Source: Embiotoca jacksoni (taxonomy: Eukaryota > Chordata > Actinopteri > Embiotocidae). From it: a DNA stretch of 64,000 nt. How positions within the stretch are numbered: position 1 is the stretch's first letter; every line of letters starts with the position of its first letter. The notes under the pieces were generated by a model. It did no database searches. It worked only from the letters and a program-made list of their open reading frames with translations, and was not told the origin of the DNA. Positions 11,301-23,643 of this stretch are shown here, piece after piece. The stretch is taken from positions 970,501 through 1,034,500 of the forward strand of contig JAKOON010000021.1 of NCBI GenBank assembly GCA_022577435.1. The letters run 5' to 3'. A program made the position numbers and the translations under genes.

Positions 11301-14300
11301 GAAGAGCCCGCGTCGTACATCACAGTGATCACTGATACCAAACATGAAATCAAGGAGCACTATGATGTGCATGAGAAGCTGGGAGTGTAAGCATGGATAT
11401 TTCACATCTGCCTCATAGATGAGACTGAATCACACACTTTTTAGCACTTAAACTAACCTGATGAAGTACAGTTTGGAGAACTGTCAGTCCTGAGGAATTG
11501 TAAATGCTTCTTACTGTGTTTTCTTGTTTTTTGGGGGGGAATTTCCAGTGGAAAATTTGGCGATGTGTTCCGGTTGACCCACAAAGAGACGGACCAGACG
11601 TGTGCAGGGAAGTTCTACCGAGCCCGGTCCTCCAAGGAGAAGTCGGCAGCTCGCAAAGAGATTGAACTAATGAACAAGCTTCACCACCCAAAACTTGTCC
11701 AGTGTCTGGCTGCCTACGATACTCGGTCTGAGATTGTCATGGTCATGGAGTAGTAAGTAATTTTAATCTGGAGAAAGTGAACGTTTTATAGTCCTGTATT
11801 TGATGAAGAAGAGTTTCTGCTTCTCCTCTCTACTGTACACGGCACTAATTTAACATCATCATCAGGTTGCTGGGTGACACCAAAGATTGCTTGGGTGTTT
11901 TTTGAGCAATAGTAGGCGGTTGAAGGTTGTTTGTTGACAAAAAACGATATCAATTGAAATGATTCAAACAATAAATCCCCACCAATGTGTAAAAGATTTT
12001 TTTTAATTTTTTTTTTTAAGTATCATTTGATAGAGACTATTTTTGTCAACCATATGTAGATTTTAGGTGCCAGTTAGTCAAAAATCATACACCGTGGCTA
12101 CATTTGGTTATTTTTCTGCCTAGTATTGCAGGTGGGGAGCTCTTTGAACGGATCGTGGATGACAACTTTGAGCACACAGAGCCCACCAGTGCCCGCTACA
12201 TGCAGCAGATCCTAGAGGGCATGCAGTACGTCCACAAGCAGAACATCGTCCACCTGGACCTCAAACCAGAGAACATCGTCTGTGTGGATACAACGGGTGC
12301 ACGGATCAAGATCATCGACTTTGGCTTGGCGAGTGAACTAGGTAGGTCTCCTGGATAATTCAAGATTTTAAAAAGCTAATTCTCTTGACTATAGCAGATA
12401 TTCTCTTTAACTTTCTTTCTGGTTGTTGTGAATAAATCAGTCTCGCTTGATTTTTAGTTTTGGAGTGAAATGTTGAATATGGGGCTTGAATCACAGTCTG
12501 CTGTCGAGCCAAATTCCTAAATATTTTATGATCCAGCCAGAGAGCCAAGTTTTAATGGCAGGATAATCGGTCCCGAAAATGGCGGAGGTGGAGAATATCA
12601 TGTACTTGTACTTTTCTGCATTTAAAACTAGGTTTTGGTTAAGGAGTGATTTTATTGGAAAGCATCAAAGGCACACTGAAGATGAGTCAGAGCCTGAGCT
12701 GAGGTGAAAACCGGGCATATAAAATTGTAACATTAGCAAAGAAGTGGACTTTCAAGTCTTGAGTAGGAAGAAATATATTAGGTTTAGATTAAACAATAAT
12801 GGAGCAAAAACAGACCCCTGTGGAAAACCAGTGGTCAGATGGTTAAATGCCATCAGTAACAACCATCTCTGTACCGTGGAACCAGTGATATTATCTACAT
12901 GTAACCTACAGACTGTAATTTGAAGAGTAAGATTTTTTTATGGCCAGTATCAAATGCTTTTGAGAGGACAATGAAAAGGGCGGCACAATACTGTTTTATA
13001 TCTAGGGAGGAAACAATGTTATCAATGCAGCTGTTGTTAATGCTTCCACTTGTGGTTTTAATAACCTTTAATTACATAGATATTCCAGGCCTCATAAACT
13101 TTGCATGAATTTTAATAGTTATAATCGGGTTTTTTTAATTTTATTTTGCCAACTTCTCAGTACGACTTTGACCGTATTTGATCCTGAAAACACAGGAAGG
13201 ACGACATTCATTCCAATGCACACCAAAGATAACATCAGGGAGTGTCGAAATTCCTCGAAGTCTACAATGCCCATAACATCATGACAAGTCTTTAAAACAA
13301 CCTCGACTCAATAAGTCATTCAGAAAATGGCTCCAGTCCAGACCCAGCAGCTCCTCTGTCTGTTTAGGGATGACTGTAGCCATCTGTAAATAGGCGAATA
13401 CAAACACATACCAAACATTCATGGGAACATTTTGAATATGTGTTTCTTGCTCGTATGTTCCTCAGAGGAGGGTAAACCTCTGATGGTGATGCACGGCACG
13501 CCGGAGTTTGTGGCCCCTGAGGTGGTCAACTATGAGCCCGTGGGCCTGGAGACTGACCTGTGGAGCATTGGAGTCATCTGCTTCATCTTGTAAGTTGGAC
13601 TATGATGATGATAGTCCCAGTTAGAGCCACACTAACATATTGTTAGAGAGGAAAACATGGAATACAGAATAGTTAAAGTGTATATTTTTTGTATTTTACT
13701 TATTTATACAGCCATAGTATCATGCAATATGCCTTTTGAAAATGTACAGAATATAACGGATCAATTCATAACTTGAATTACCTAATGATTCACATTTAAT
13801 GAGGCAAATGTTAAAAAAAATCTTTTCAAACATGGTTCCACAAATGCAGATTTGGCCCCATCTGCTGGTGCTTTGTTGGTACGACTGCAGGCAGGTAGTG
13901 CTACAATTATTAGTCTGGATAATTCTGGTGTAACATTAGCAGGAATAAAAACAAAAAAACTAGTTTTTTTTCTTCTCCAAGTCACTGTTTAAAAAAAATA
14001 CATATAATTTCATTAATATTGTAGACACTACAAATGAGGAAGTGCTGCATGTGCAGAAAAATTACACTTCTAGGGAAGCTTGTTTGAGCCCGTGTTCGTT
14101 CTGTTTTTGGGATCTAGGCTGAGTGGAGAATCCCCCTTCCAGGGAAACAGTGATGAGGAGACTTTGGCTCTTGTCACTGCTGCTTGCTACGAGTTTGATC
14201 CGGAGAGTTTTGAGGACATTTCTGATCAAGCTAAAGACTTTATCAGCTCCCTGCTGAAGAAAGACCAAAGGTTGGTCTGGATTTGTCTTTTCTCCTTTTT

Positions 14301-16110
14301 AAGGGTTATGGCTCATAGAAAATTTTCCTTTAGCAAAGTTTCTTGCTCAGAAAAGTCCATGTTGACAAGGTCACATCCTGAGGTACATTTGTAAGTGAAT
14401 TTACATGCTACCAATTGGATTTTTTTTTTTTTTCTATGGATGAGAGAGATTGTCTTTTACTCAGCAGGTAATCCACAACTTAATCAAAGGGAGCTATGGA
14501 GCATTTGATAGTCTTTGCTTCTCCGTCTCATTTCACTGTAGAGGCAGGTTGTCCTGCACCGAGGCCCTCGCCCACCCCTGGATGGCCTCTTTCAACCATC
14601 TGAACCGCAGACCTACCAAGTCCCTCAATAAGATGAAGATGAGACACTTTCTGGCCAAGCACAAGTGGAAGGTAAGACAACTGAAAAATGACTAGAATTC
14701 TGCATTGGATAGATTCGGTTTTTTTCTTATCAGTGCTTTCATGTGATGACTTTTCAATTTCCATTTTCCTTTTATAGACCTGAAGCTTAGTTATGAGTAT
14801 CATCCACTGCTATTTTTCCTTTTTAAACTTCTAGAAAACTGGCAAGGCTGTTCTGGCCCTGCAGCGGATGGCTAACCTCTTCAACAGGCCAGACTCTCCT
14901 GGCAGCCCCTCAGAGGGTACGGCAGATAAAGAGGCACTCGCACACACAACGCCCTCCTACGTCCTAGATCTGCATGCATATGGCGGATGACTCATAGTTT
15001 CAGATTGTCACTTCAAGTTTACCCCTTTTGTGATCAGCAAAGCCTCGTTTCGGTTTTATTCATCACCGTCCACCCTCTCATCCAGAGCCAGGCTGGAGCC
15101 AGGAGGCAGAGGAGGCCATCCAGTCGCTGGATACACAGCTTCAGATTGAACCTCGCTTCCAGCAGGCCCTGAAGGACACCACCCTTCCCAAAGGAGCAAC
15201 TGCTCAGCTGACATGCCTGGTCAATGGTAGAGTGACAGAACTGTGATGGGCTTTAATTCATGCCAATAAGGGCCAAAGCAACAGAAACAATAATATTGGG
15301 AATACTTTGCGTCTACTGAGACTTAAACTGGTGCAACTTCGAGCTATCAACATTTACAATCAAATCACTAAAAGGCCAAAGGTGTAGGGATAAAGCCACA
15401 CATCATTATCACTCGTCTGTGCACTTCCCGGCTGTTCAAAGTAGCATTTCTTCAAGCTCACCGTTTAAATACTCCACAAATTTAACGTTTTGAACATCTT
15501 GCCTGGCTCTCTCCAAAGTAGCTAAATCTGCCTCAACATTATATATTTTTTGTATAATTTAAACAAGGACATAGATTAAAAAGAACCTGAGTGGTATTAA
15601 TAATCTCCTTTAACTCTTGGTGAGGCAGCAAATAAGCATATGCCCCAAAATATTCTTTTAAACTTTGAACATTTAGAAGAGCTCCATTGTAAAAATCTGA
15701 GCTGCCAACAGATTTGACCTCTTGAACTTAAACGGTAAAGCAACAATCGCATGAATTTCTCTTTTCTAGTATTAAAACTACTCGATCTACCGGGATCTCT
15801 AATCTGTTAACCCATACAAGACATTTGATCTTGGACATATTTGGCTTGTTTAAAATCCAGTTTTATACTTTGCATTATGTAAGGTTTTATTGTCTCAATC
15901 ACAGGTTACCCACAGCCGGAGGTGAAGTGGCTGCAGGACGGGAAGCCGATGTCCGAGTCGCGCAGAGTGACCGTGGAGCGGCATGAGGACGGGCTCTGTT
16001 CTCTGGTCCTGGCCGACCTGAAGCCCTCCGACTCTGGGGTTTATGTGTGCAGAGCTTTAAACAAGCTGGGGGAAGCGATGTGCTCTGCCAAACTCAAAGT
16101 GGAGCTGTGA
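8310..16110 (+). CDS. mylk5: Myosin light chain kinase, smooth-muscle/telokin type (teleost mylk5-like)
   Basis: A calcium/calmodulin-dependent Ser/Thr kinase that phosphorylates myosin regulatory light chain on actomyosin. Spliced exons: 8310-8469, 8931-9077, 9207-9359, 9483-9617, 10033-10077, 10194-10324, 10440-10596, 10879-11190, 11290-11386, 11549-11752, 12124-12341, 13466-13589, 14118-14270, 14542-14671, 14835-14916, 15086-15226, 15905-16110. Phases agree throughout, giving 864 aa. Domains: Ig1 about 65-153, Ig2 214-309, FN3 310-410, kinase about 434-692, autoinhibitory/calmodulin segment about 710-740, C-terminal telokin Ig 773-863. The kinase looks active: GVGKFG 445-450, K467, HLDLKPEN 557-564, DFG 579-581, APE 603-605. 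Ig1 lacks the B-strand Cys (FQG) and Ig2 lacks the F-strand Cys (LYS); the telokin Ig keeps both. The start ATG has A at -3 and G at +4. The long N-terminal Ig array and DFRSVL repeats of long mammalian MYLK are absent. Family assignment is firm; the exact paralogue name is less certain. Confidence 0.93.
12380..13075 (-). mobile_element. Decayed non-LTR (LINE) retrotransposon, reverse-transcriptase fragment
   Basis: In a kinase-gene intron, the minus strand encodes pieces of a LINE reverse transcriptase in the correct order. Near 13020-12930 the motif A region reads LSKAFDT followed by a His. Near 12870-12780 there is a FPQGSVFAPLLF motif. At about 12735-12715 motif C reads FFANVTILYA, where FADD is expected. 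Near 12520-12450 there is a KYLGIWLD plus FKPHI block typical of the region after the catalytic core. Stops and frame changes interrupt it, and the catalytic Asp pair is replaced by Asn-Val, so it is dead. It is 5' truncated and opposite to the host gene. Confidence 0.85.
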
Positions 16111-16508
16111 GGGAATGTGACTGAGGAGGAATGTGGACTTTACAAAGGCTCTGATTTGAATAATTGTCACTTCAGTACATGAATGGAGAGATATTCACAC
16201 AAATGGCCGCGTTAACATAATTTCAAGGCGAAAAAAGGGTGTGTTGTCATCCTCTACCGTCAAGGGGATGATGAGGTGTGGACACAGTAAAACCCTTTTT
16301 TTTTTGTGTGTGTGTTACACGTCACAAGTTAATATAGTGCACTCGGGAAGACTGTATTCCCCTAATGTATAGTTATTTAACATGTTCATTGAGGTTTTGT
16401 ACTCGCACAAGGTGATATGCCACTGTAGCTGAGCTCACCTGACGAGTCAGATGAACAGTATAAATTTTGCACATTTATCTGTTGTTCAAATGTAAATCTG
16501 TTAATGGC

Positions 16509-16514
16509 AATAAA
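16509..16514 (+). terminator. Polyadenylation signal of the kinase gene
   Basis: AATAAA lies about 400 nt after the TGA stop. It is the first canonical hexamer downstream and sits in an A-rich context. Confidence 0.65.
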
Positions 16515-16923
16515 CCATAAATTCAAAACTTAAAAAACAACAAGAAAAAACTTGAGATTACTTACTGGTTGAAATAATTTCATTTAATGTTTTGTGCCAA
16601 CTTCCATCTACTTGGCAGATGACATGCTAGTCAACTAAAGAGTGTTTAAATTGTGAGAATAAATGACACTTATTTTGATATGTGAACAAATCATAATATC
16701 AGTAAGGCTAAAACACAAGACCGAATTCTTGTAATGTCGAAATTGATTTATAATTTTACAGTGGCTTATAAACTTAATATGGTTTCAGTTTATACTCTGC
16801 TGCCCTCCAGAGGCTTTGTCAGGTATATTCAGAGACATCGATACTCAAATATTTTAACTCCTGTTGAACTATGGTTGTGACAACTTGTCACAACAAAATG
16901 CTAGATTGCATTTTCTTGAATCA

Positions 16924-16958
<35 letters not shown>

Positions 16959-17371
16959 GTTCAACAGATGTTATTCATTCTAAACATAAATGCTTTCTTT
17001 TCCATGCCAAAAAAATGTATGAGTCATATATTCTGTCACCTAGTCACTACTAGTTGCTACCGTATGAGACTTTACATAATTCACCCAAATGACTAAACTT
17101 GATTTGCCTCAATATATTTTTTTTTTCCTTTAGTCCATACACCGATACTCTTCGTTTCATGGTATCAGTCTTTTACATTTTCCAGTGTCTCTATTTCATT
17201 AAACAAGACAACGTCGCCGATGTGATTTCAAATTATCCATCTCAGTCTACAATGCACTTTATTTATTTAATTTATAATTCCTCATTAGATAATATATATA
17301 AACCCAACAAACCCTGATACAAGAAAGATAAACAAATCATTTAATTCTATGATTTAACAGTGACATCCCAC

Positions 17372-17384
17372 TTTATTATTTATT
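17372..17384 (-). terminator. Candidate polyadenylation signals of coasy
   Basis: Two overlapping minus-strand AATAAA hexamers (TTTATT at 17372-17377 and 17379-17384) lie about 600 nt after the coasy stop. Other hexamers occur further on, near 17258-17265, so the site actually used is uncertain. Confidence 0.35.
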
Positions 17385-17979
17385 AGTTGCTTTTCTAAGA
17401 AACATTTGTATTGTTTATAATTAGAAGACATGAAAACTGACATGAGAACTTGTAAAGTCTTGGCTGACAAAATGCCCAACATTTGTGAATTTGCGAACAA
17501 GGGTTGGTCTTACTCAAGGGATCGCTGTGAGCATATCATGCATACAACAGAGTTCCTTCAAAAGGCATGCCATTCATTAAGAAAGACTCTTTGGATGAAA
17601 ACAAACCTGCAGCTCTTAAGATAAAGCTGAATTCATCCCAAACAGGAATCCCAGATTGTAAATTCCAAAATTACATTGTTTGGGATAAAAAAAAAAGTGA
17701 AGTTCACATTTTCCTAAGCCAATCATCTTTCAACTAAACATCTCTGAAATGAAACTGGAGTTTAAAAACCTGTGGAAAGTCAATCAGGCACTGAGTCTTG
17801 GTCGAAGACGCGAGGGAGCTCGTTGGGTCGGTTGCACGGTGACGACTCTCAACACTTCTTTCTAAGGCAGCGTTTTCTCATTTGGATCAGCCATTTGTGC
17901 ACACACGTCCCCGGGTCTGACACGTGCTTGTTCTGTATGCAAGCCACAGCTGATACAATGTAGAGACCCAGAAATATTC

Positions 17980-20900
17980 CTACTGTCCCTCTTGCCTCTG
18001 TTGGATTCTCTTCTGAAGAAGATTCCAAGCTTTAAGTACCTTTAAAATAAAACACAGTGGAAAATTGAATAAAAACAACAACAAAAAAAACCCCACAATT
18101 TTCTCTTCTTACAGAACAATGTTTATCTGTGGACCCTATACTGATGGGACGGTGCGTGTCTAACCTGTTTCTGAGTGACCTCTGGCTCCCACAGCGTGCT
18201 GAGCACCACATTAGCATGCTCTACTTGCTTGCTGCTGGACCACTGACTCTGCAGCCGGCGCAGGGCGTCTTCTGTGGTCACACCATCCCGCTCCGTTATC
18301 CGCAACACCGCCTTGAGAGGGGAAGGGAAACGAGAGGGGGAGTTTGGTCGAAATTACACATTCTTCAACTTTGGCCAAATGCAATAGACGCCGTTTTCCT
18401 CACACCCGTTGATGTATTTGATCAAACTTTTCCAAAAATACACCTTATAAAATCAGAATACTAAATAGGATAAATATATGGCTTTAACTTTTGCTTAAAA
18501 AGACAAAAATCCTGACACTGCGGCTAGAAACTAATATAACATTGGTTTTACAGAAATCCCTCTGACTGTTGTATCCGTTAGATTTTCCTCCGTCACTCAA
18601 GCCAACGTGGTTCCATGTAGGTACAAACCTCCTCCTCGGGGATGAGGGTGACCCAGACCTCGTGGACCAGGTCCGTCCAGCCGGCTTCCAGAAGAACGGC
18701 TGCATCCACCACACAAACCTGTTTACCTGCACAGAGTCGTAGACAAACAAAAAATCAAGCACAGCGGAGACGTATTGCCACGGAACAAATGTTCCTGCCT
18801 GAAATCAACCATCTATCCATTGACTTTAAATTTTCCACTTTAACCGATTATCCATTACTCTTAGATATTTAAACCGTTTATCAGTCAGTTGTTTCAACAT
18901 CTCCGCTCATTCACCAAATACTTTTTTTTTTTTTTTTTTTAATAGTTTTTCCTCCCTCAATCACAACAAATGGTGTTCAGATATTAAAGCACTTGTGTTC
19001 TTTCCACATATCACCAGGCAAGTGGAGATGTACCTTGTGTGGTATGAAGTACTCCTTGTTTGCAATCACTGATAAATCTCATTAATAGTAGTAATTAGTA
19101 GGAAGTACAGGGAACAGACAAAAAGACAGACTATCTGTTTTATCATAAAAAAAAAATTAAAAAAAAAGAGAAACAAATAAATACTGAAAGATTCTGTATA
19201 CCTTTTTCCAACAAATTACAGAATAACGTGCAACATGATCAATTTAACATAAACATAAGAACCCTTTTAATGCCACAAAAGAAATAAATACAGAGAAACA
19301 AGATGGGTATCTGACATGTTTACCAACATGCAGGTTTACAGCAGTGGGATTATTCAGTGTAAATTCATACACCACCTTCGTCTCTGGCTTGGCTGATTCT
19401 GCTCTCCACCAGAAGTGCGATATCAGGCCACACAGTGCTCGTTAAGGCTTTTAACTGCTCCTGAACGAAAACAGCATCTTCGGTAAATTTCTGATATTCT
19501 GTACAGCAGAGTCTAAAATATGCCATTTGCTGAAACACGACCCACATTACCTGGTTTCCAAAAACTTTCCTTCCCAATGCTCGTCTGTTGATGGTTTTAT
19601 CTTCATTCAGAATATCTGCACGAAGATTAAAAAAAATGACAAAAACAAACGTATTATGGCACTACTTTGCGCAGCGTTTGCGTACAGTACGGCGTTTACA
19701 AAATCATGAAGAAAACGTGAAAAATAATGCGCCCGAGCACCCTATTTTTGTCCTCGTTACTGAAAATGTTGCTTTCTGGCGCTTGCAAGGAGGGTGGAGC
19801 AATACATTCAGAGACTGCTCCTGTTGCGCACGAACGCAACGGAGTGTTTCCCCACCTGATCCGAATCTTTCAAGCACCCTGTGATAGGCTGCTGCTCCGG
19901 GCTGGTACACCTCGTGGCCCAGTTTGTCGCAGTCAATCCGGACTGCACCGAGAGCCTCCAGCCGCCGGGCGATGGAGCTTTTCCCGCTGCCGCTGCCTCC
20001 CGTCAGACCGATCACATATGGAAGGGGAGGGAGGTGGGGTGTGTCCTAGCAAATAAATAAAAAAAAAAAATAAACACATTTTTAAGAAAAGTCTTTTTGA
20101 TGATTTCACATTGAAGTATTGCAACAAACACTCGAGCACAAGCATGAGAGCGTCTGGAATTAGTGGGTGGAGGTGACGACAGGACAAGTGATACAAACAG
20201 CTCCTAAAAACAGGCCAGTCCGGCTCAAAGATACTCTCCGCTCTCACCGAGAACAGAAATCAATAATAATCCAGAGGGGGAAACTAAGTAAAGTGACTGT
20301 ACTCCTCTCGTGTTCTTTTTGCACAGTTTTAAAAACACAACCTGTCGGACGCCTTACTTCCCATTTAACGTGTAAACTAATAAACATAAATCTGGCAAAT
20401 TGTCGGACAGAACAATGTCAATTATTTATCTTTCAGTTTAGTCGTCTGTAAATGTGTGAGCCGACCAGCGATCAGATCACGCTCACTCAAAATCCGACTA
20501 AACCCCCAACACGCGTAACAACAATTCAACCTTTTTTTTTTTTCATGAAGTAGGCATTATGTTTTACCCAAAATCATATGGTTCCTGTAAGAACAGTTAA
20601 GCATTGATATTTCCAAAGACAGATTTAAGAGATTGGCTTTTTTTTTTTTTTTTTGCAGAAAAAAAAAAATGCATTTTGCATGAAAAGACTTGAATGCTGC
20701 AAGAAAACAGCCAGTCAGGTTTAATGTTTTGCTTCATTGAGTGATTAAAAAAAAAAGAAGTGCAGAATCGGAGAATTACTTTATCGTGACTGGAGGCTGC
20801 TTCTTTAATTTCTCCAACCTGAAAAGGAATTTCATGAAACAGGAATGAACTCAACTGATGCTGATGGTCTTTAGGAATTCATAATGCCTTTTAGTTCACT

Positions 20901-22376
20901 AGAGTCAATAAAATGCTATCAGATGTTCTCTGGTGGGAATACACTTCCTCGCACTGCATAAAAGTCAAAGACGGATCGGACTAATTTGACACTCCGGCGT
21001 GCACATTTCTCTCTCGTGCATGACCCTGGAAGCTGGTCTTTTATATTTTCAGCTTCTTTTTGGCATAAAAATCCTTTGTCAAACAGTCTTTAGGAGCTCC
21101 GGGGACCTACTTTGGGTGAGGCAAGGAGCGTGCCCAGCAGACGAGAGCGCAGACTTGAGGAGCTGATCTTCTCCTCCTCCGTTTCGGTGTGGTGGGCGTC
21201 CTTAAGCAACTGAATCTCGTGGAGGACGAGAGCTGGGAGGCCCTGGAAGGAAGCAGACAACACGAAATCTCAAATATGTGCAACTGCGTACCGAGTAGAG
21301 ACACCCACGACCGGGAGAAGTACAAGAAGAACTAAATGCCGGTGCACGGTGTTTCAAACGCAATGGCAAAGGTTTATTCGACACGTGTCGTTACGTACGT
21401 TCTCGGTGCGCTTCTTGTTGACAGCCTCGCCTCCCTTTCTGGTCTCCTCGCTGACCACGATGCACTGCAGCAGGGGGTCGACGACGGACACGCCGAAGGG
21501 GTCGTCAAGAGGCACGATCTCCACCTGCAGCGAGGGTTTGATGTCTTGGAGGAACTCCTGTAGTCTCTGGACCCGCAGAGAGTAGGGCTCGATCAGCTCC
21601 TTCAGCACTTTCTCTAAAAGCGGGAAGACTCGCGTTTTCACAGACGACCCATGAATGCACATTTGGATCTTGTGAATTCTGACAGCGAACCGCTTACTTT
21701 TCAGCATTGCCTGGTCACACACGCCGATGAGGAACCGTCTGTTGGCCAGCAGACACGAGATATTGAGCAGCGTCTTGTGGGCCCCGTGGAGCCGGTCAAA
21801 CGTGCCCCCGACCACGACGTCACTGTAGGTCGCCGACGTTTCCGCCTTCTCTTCGGCTCCGCTCAGCCCGTCCTCCGTCTCCCGCAGCCTCGTCATCCGT
21901 GCGTGAAGCAGCACCAAAGGGAGGCCGGGTCGGCAGACGTAGCAGCGGCCGGTGTACTTCTGCAGACACTGCGTGACCTGATGGGACTGTCCCGGGTCCT
22001 GCGGAGCAAAGTCCGTCAGCACCACCTCCGGGGAGTGGGACAGAGGCTGTGGCGTGGGGAAGGGCCCGTTCGGAGTCCCGCCGCAGGCGGCTGACTGGCC
22101 GCGCACGTTCGTCAGCAGAACCCGAACATCCAGGTGCCCGCACACGTCTGCCGCATTGCTGTAAAGGCGGGAAATGAGCGTGGACAGGTCCACCACCGGC
22201 GGAATGAAAACTGGCCGAGGCTGGCCCCCGCCTCCCAGGTTGAGCCCGGGGTGGAGGTGGACGTACAGCGTGCGATCCACCAGCTGGGCGGCCGAGCTGA
22301 GCACCGGAGCGATGCGCAAGGGGAGGGTGTGGAGAGGGGACGTCAGCACGAGGATGCCCGTGCTGAACATGGACAT
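17980..22376 (-). CDS. coasy: Bifunctional coenzyme A synthase (PPAT + dephospho-CoA kinase)
   Basis: Catalyses the last two steps of CoA synthesis: adenylylation of 4'-phosphopantetheine, then 3'-phosphorylation of dephospho-CoA. In vertebrates it is associated with the outer mitochondrial membrane. Coding exons, 5' to 3': 22376-21698, 21613-21399, 21242-21111, 20045-19856, 19615-19551, 19460-19376, 18726-18629, 18311-18165, 18039-17980. Phases agree, giving 556 aa against 564 in human. The PPAT domain has GGTFDRLHGAH at 190-200 and VSEET at 280-284. The dephospho-CoA kinase domain has the P-loop GGSGSGKS at 358-365 and the later DAAVLLEAGW block. Intron 1 is only 84 nt and open in frame, but retaining it would insert a block absent from the family. 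The ATG at 22376 gives MSMFSTGILVLT, matching the vertebrate N-terminus. The exon 7 donor is a weak GTTTGT. A minus-strand 5' UTR exon ends at 23459 and splices to 22440. It carries an upstream ATG in another frame. Confidence 0.96.
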
Positions 22377-22637
22377 TTTACTCGCCGGGCTCACGGGGAG
22401 TCGCCGTAAACACGAGACTCGAGGAGGACGACGGTGAACGCTGGGGAGGGACAGAAAGGGAGAGAAAGTCACAAAAAAAACACAAAAAAAACGGAAGCAG
22501 CCGAGGCAGCGAAGCGAGAGGGCTTCGTTTTGGATTAGAATCAAACTAAACAGTGGTGTTTCAATTCTTCTGAAGTTTAATAAAAATGTCTGTAGTTAAA
22601 TAAAGATAAATCTGATATTCTATTCGTGTATAGTCGT

Positions 22638-22638
<1 letters not shown>

Positions 22639-22679
<41 letters not shown>
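22639..22679. repeat. (CA)n microsatellite
   Basis: About 20 perfect CA units in the first intron of coasy, between its non-coding first exon and the exon carrying the start codon. Confidence 0.97.
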
Positions 22680-22682
<3 letters not shown>

Positions 22683-23458
22683 GGGCTGCCTATCTGGATC
22701 CAAGAGGCCTTAATCCAAAGAATTAGCAGCTCTGATCTCAGTTTTAGCAGCCATGTCAAAACAGTTATGAAATCAGCATTTTATCACCTTATGACGATTA
22801 ACAAGAGATTTTCTGACTAAGACGGATACGGAGAAGCTCCTCGACGCCTGTATTTCTATCAGGTGTTGATTTTTGGTTCACTGCTGCACCGATTTAAAAG
22901 AATGGAACGATTCACTCGCTCTGACAACACCGGGTTTGTTTTTAAAAAAAAAAACAGTCCTCCCTGCTGATGTCGCAACTCACTAGTTTCACTGTAACAG
23001 GTTAACACTGTGACAAAAAGGCTATTACTTTAACACGGGTGTCAACAACAACAACAAAAAAATGTTCCTTCAATTCAGATGAAGAATTAAAAAAAAAATA
23101 ATAATAAAAAAAAAAGTGTCCGGTAAAAGGTTTTTGAGCGGAAAGCTGTTCAAACACCAGAGAGTGAGACGCAAAGCTAACCAGCTAAGTGCAGAGCTAC
23201 AATCTAAAAAGCCAGTAAAAAAAAACAACAATAACAACAACAACAACCGAGCAGTCATTTTAAAAGTGATCGCGCGGGATCAAACTGGAAATCTTAACGG
23301 TTTCAAAATGTTTGTAACAACAATGATTTCACTTACGAGCCGATAATGTGCGTGTTTTGTTGCAGGCGACATTTGGCGCGGCCCACGTACAAGACAGTAA
23401 ATCGTGAACTGGCAATCTGGCAGATAAGCACCTTTGTACTTCTTCTTCTGCAGCTTAC

Positions 23459-23600
23459 CTGAACAGAGGGACATCTACCGCGACGCGAGGAGCGGAGGAA
23501 TCGCGCAGGACAGACGGACAACTGTCCACATATTTATTGGACAGACAGTTCCCCGCCCCCCCCCCCCCAAAAAAACCCTCCAACCAGGGACTATCTTATC
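23459..23600 (-). other. coasy: Non-coding first exon of coasy (5' UTR)
   Basis: A GTAAGC donor (minus strand, 23458-23453) follows a GC-rich stretch that sits correctly upstream of the acceptor at 22441. The 5' limit is not visible; it probably starts between 23530 and 23640. Near the donor there is an ATG whose frame runs about 21 codons across the splice and ends before the main start codon. It would act as an upstream ORF. Confidence 0.55.
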
Positions 23601-23643
23601 CGGTCCACTCCCGTCTTAAACACCCACTAGTGGAAATCACATA

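Larger units (their letters stand above)
16111..17979. other. Convergent 3' flank between the kinase gene and coasy
   Basis: This holds the kinase 3' UTR (to about 16530), then AT-rich sequence with a run of about 33 A at 16928-16960, then the presumed coasy 3' UTR on the other strand. No further coding sequence was recognised. Confidence 0.6.
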
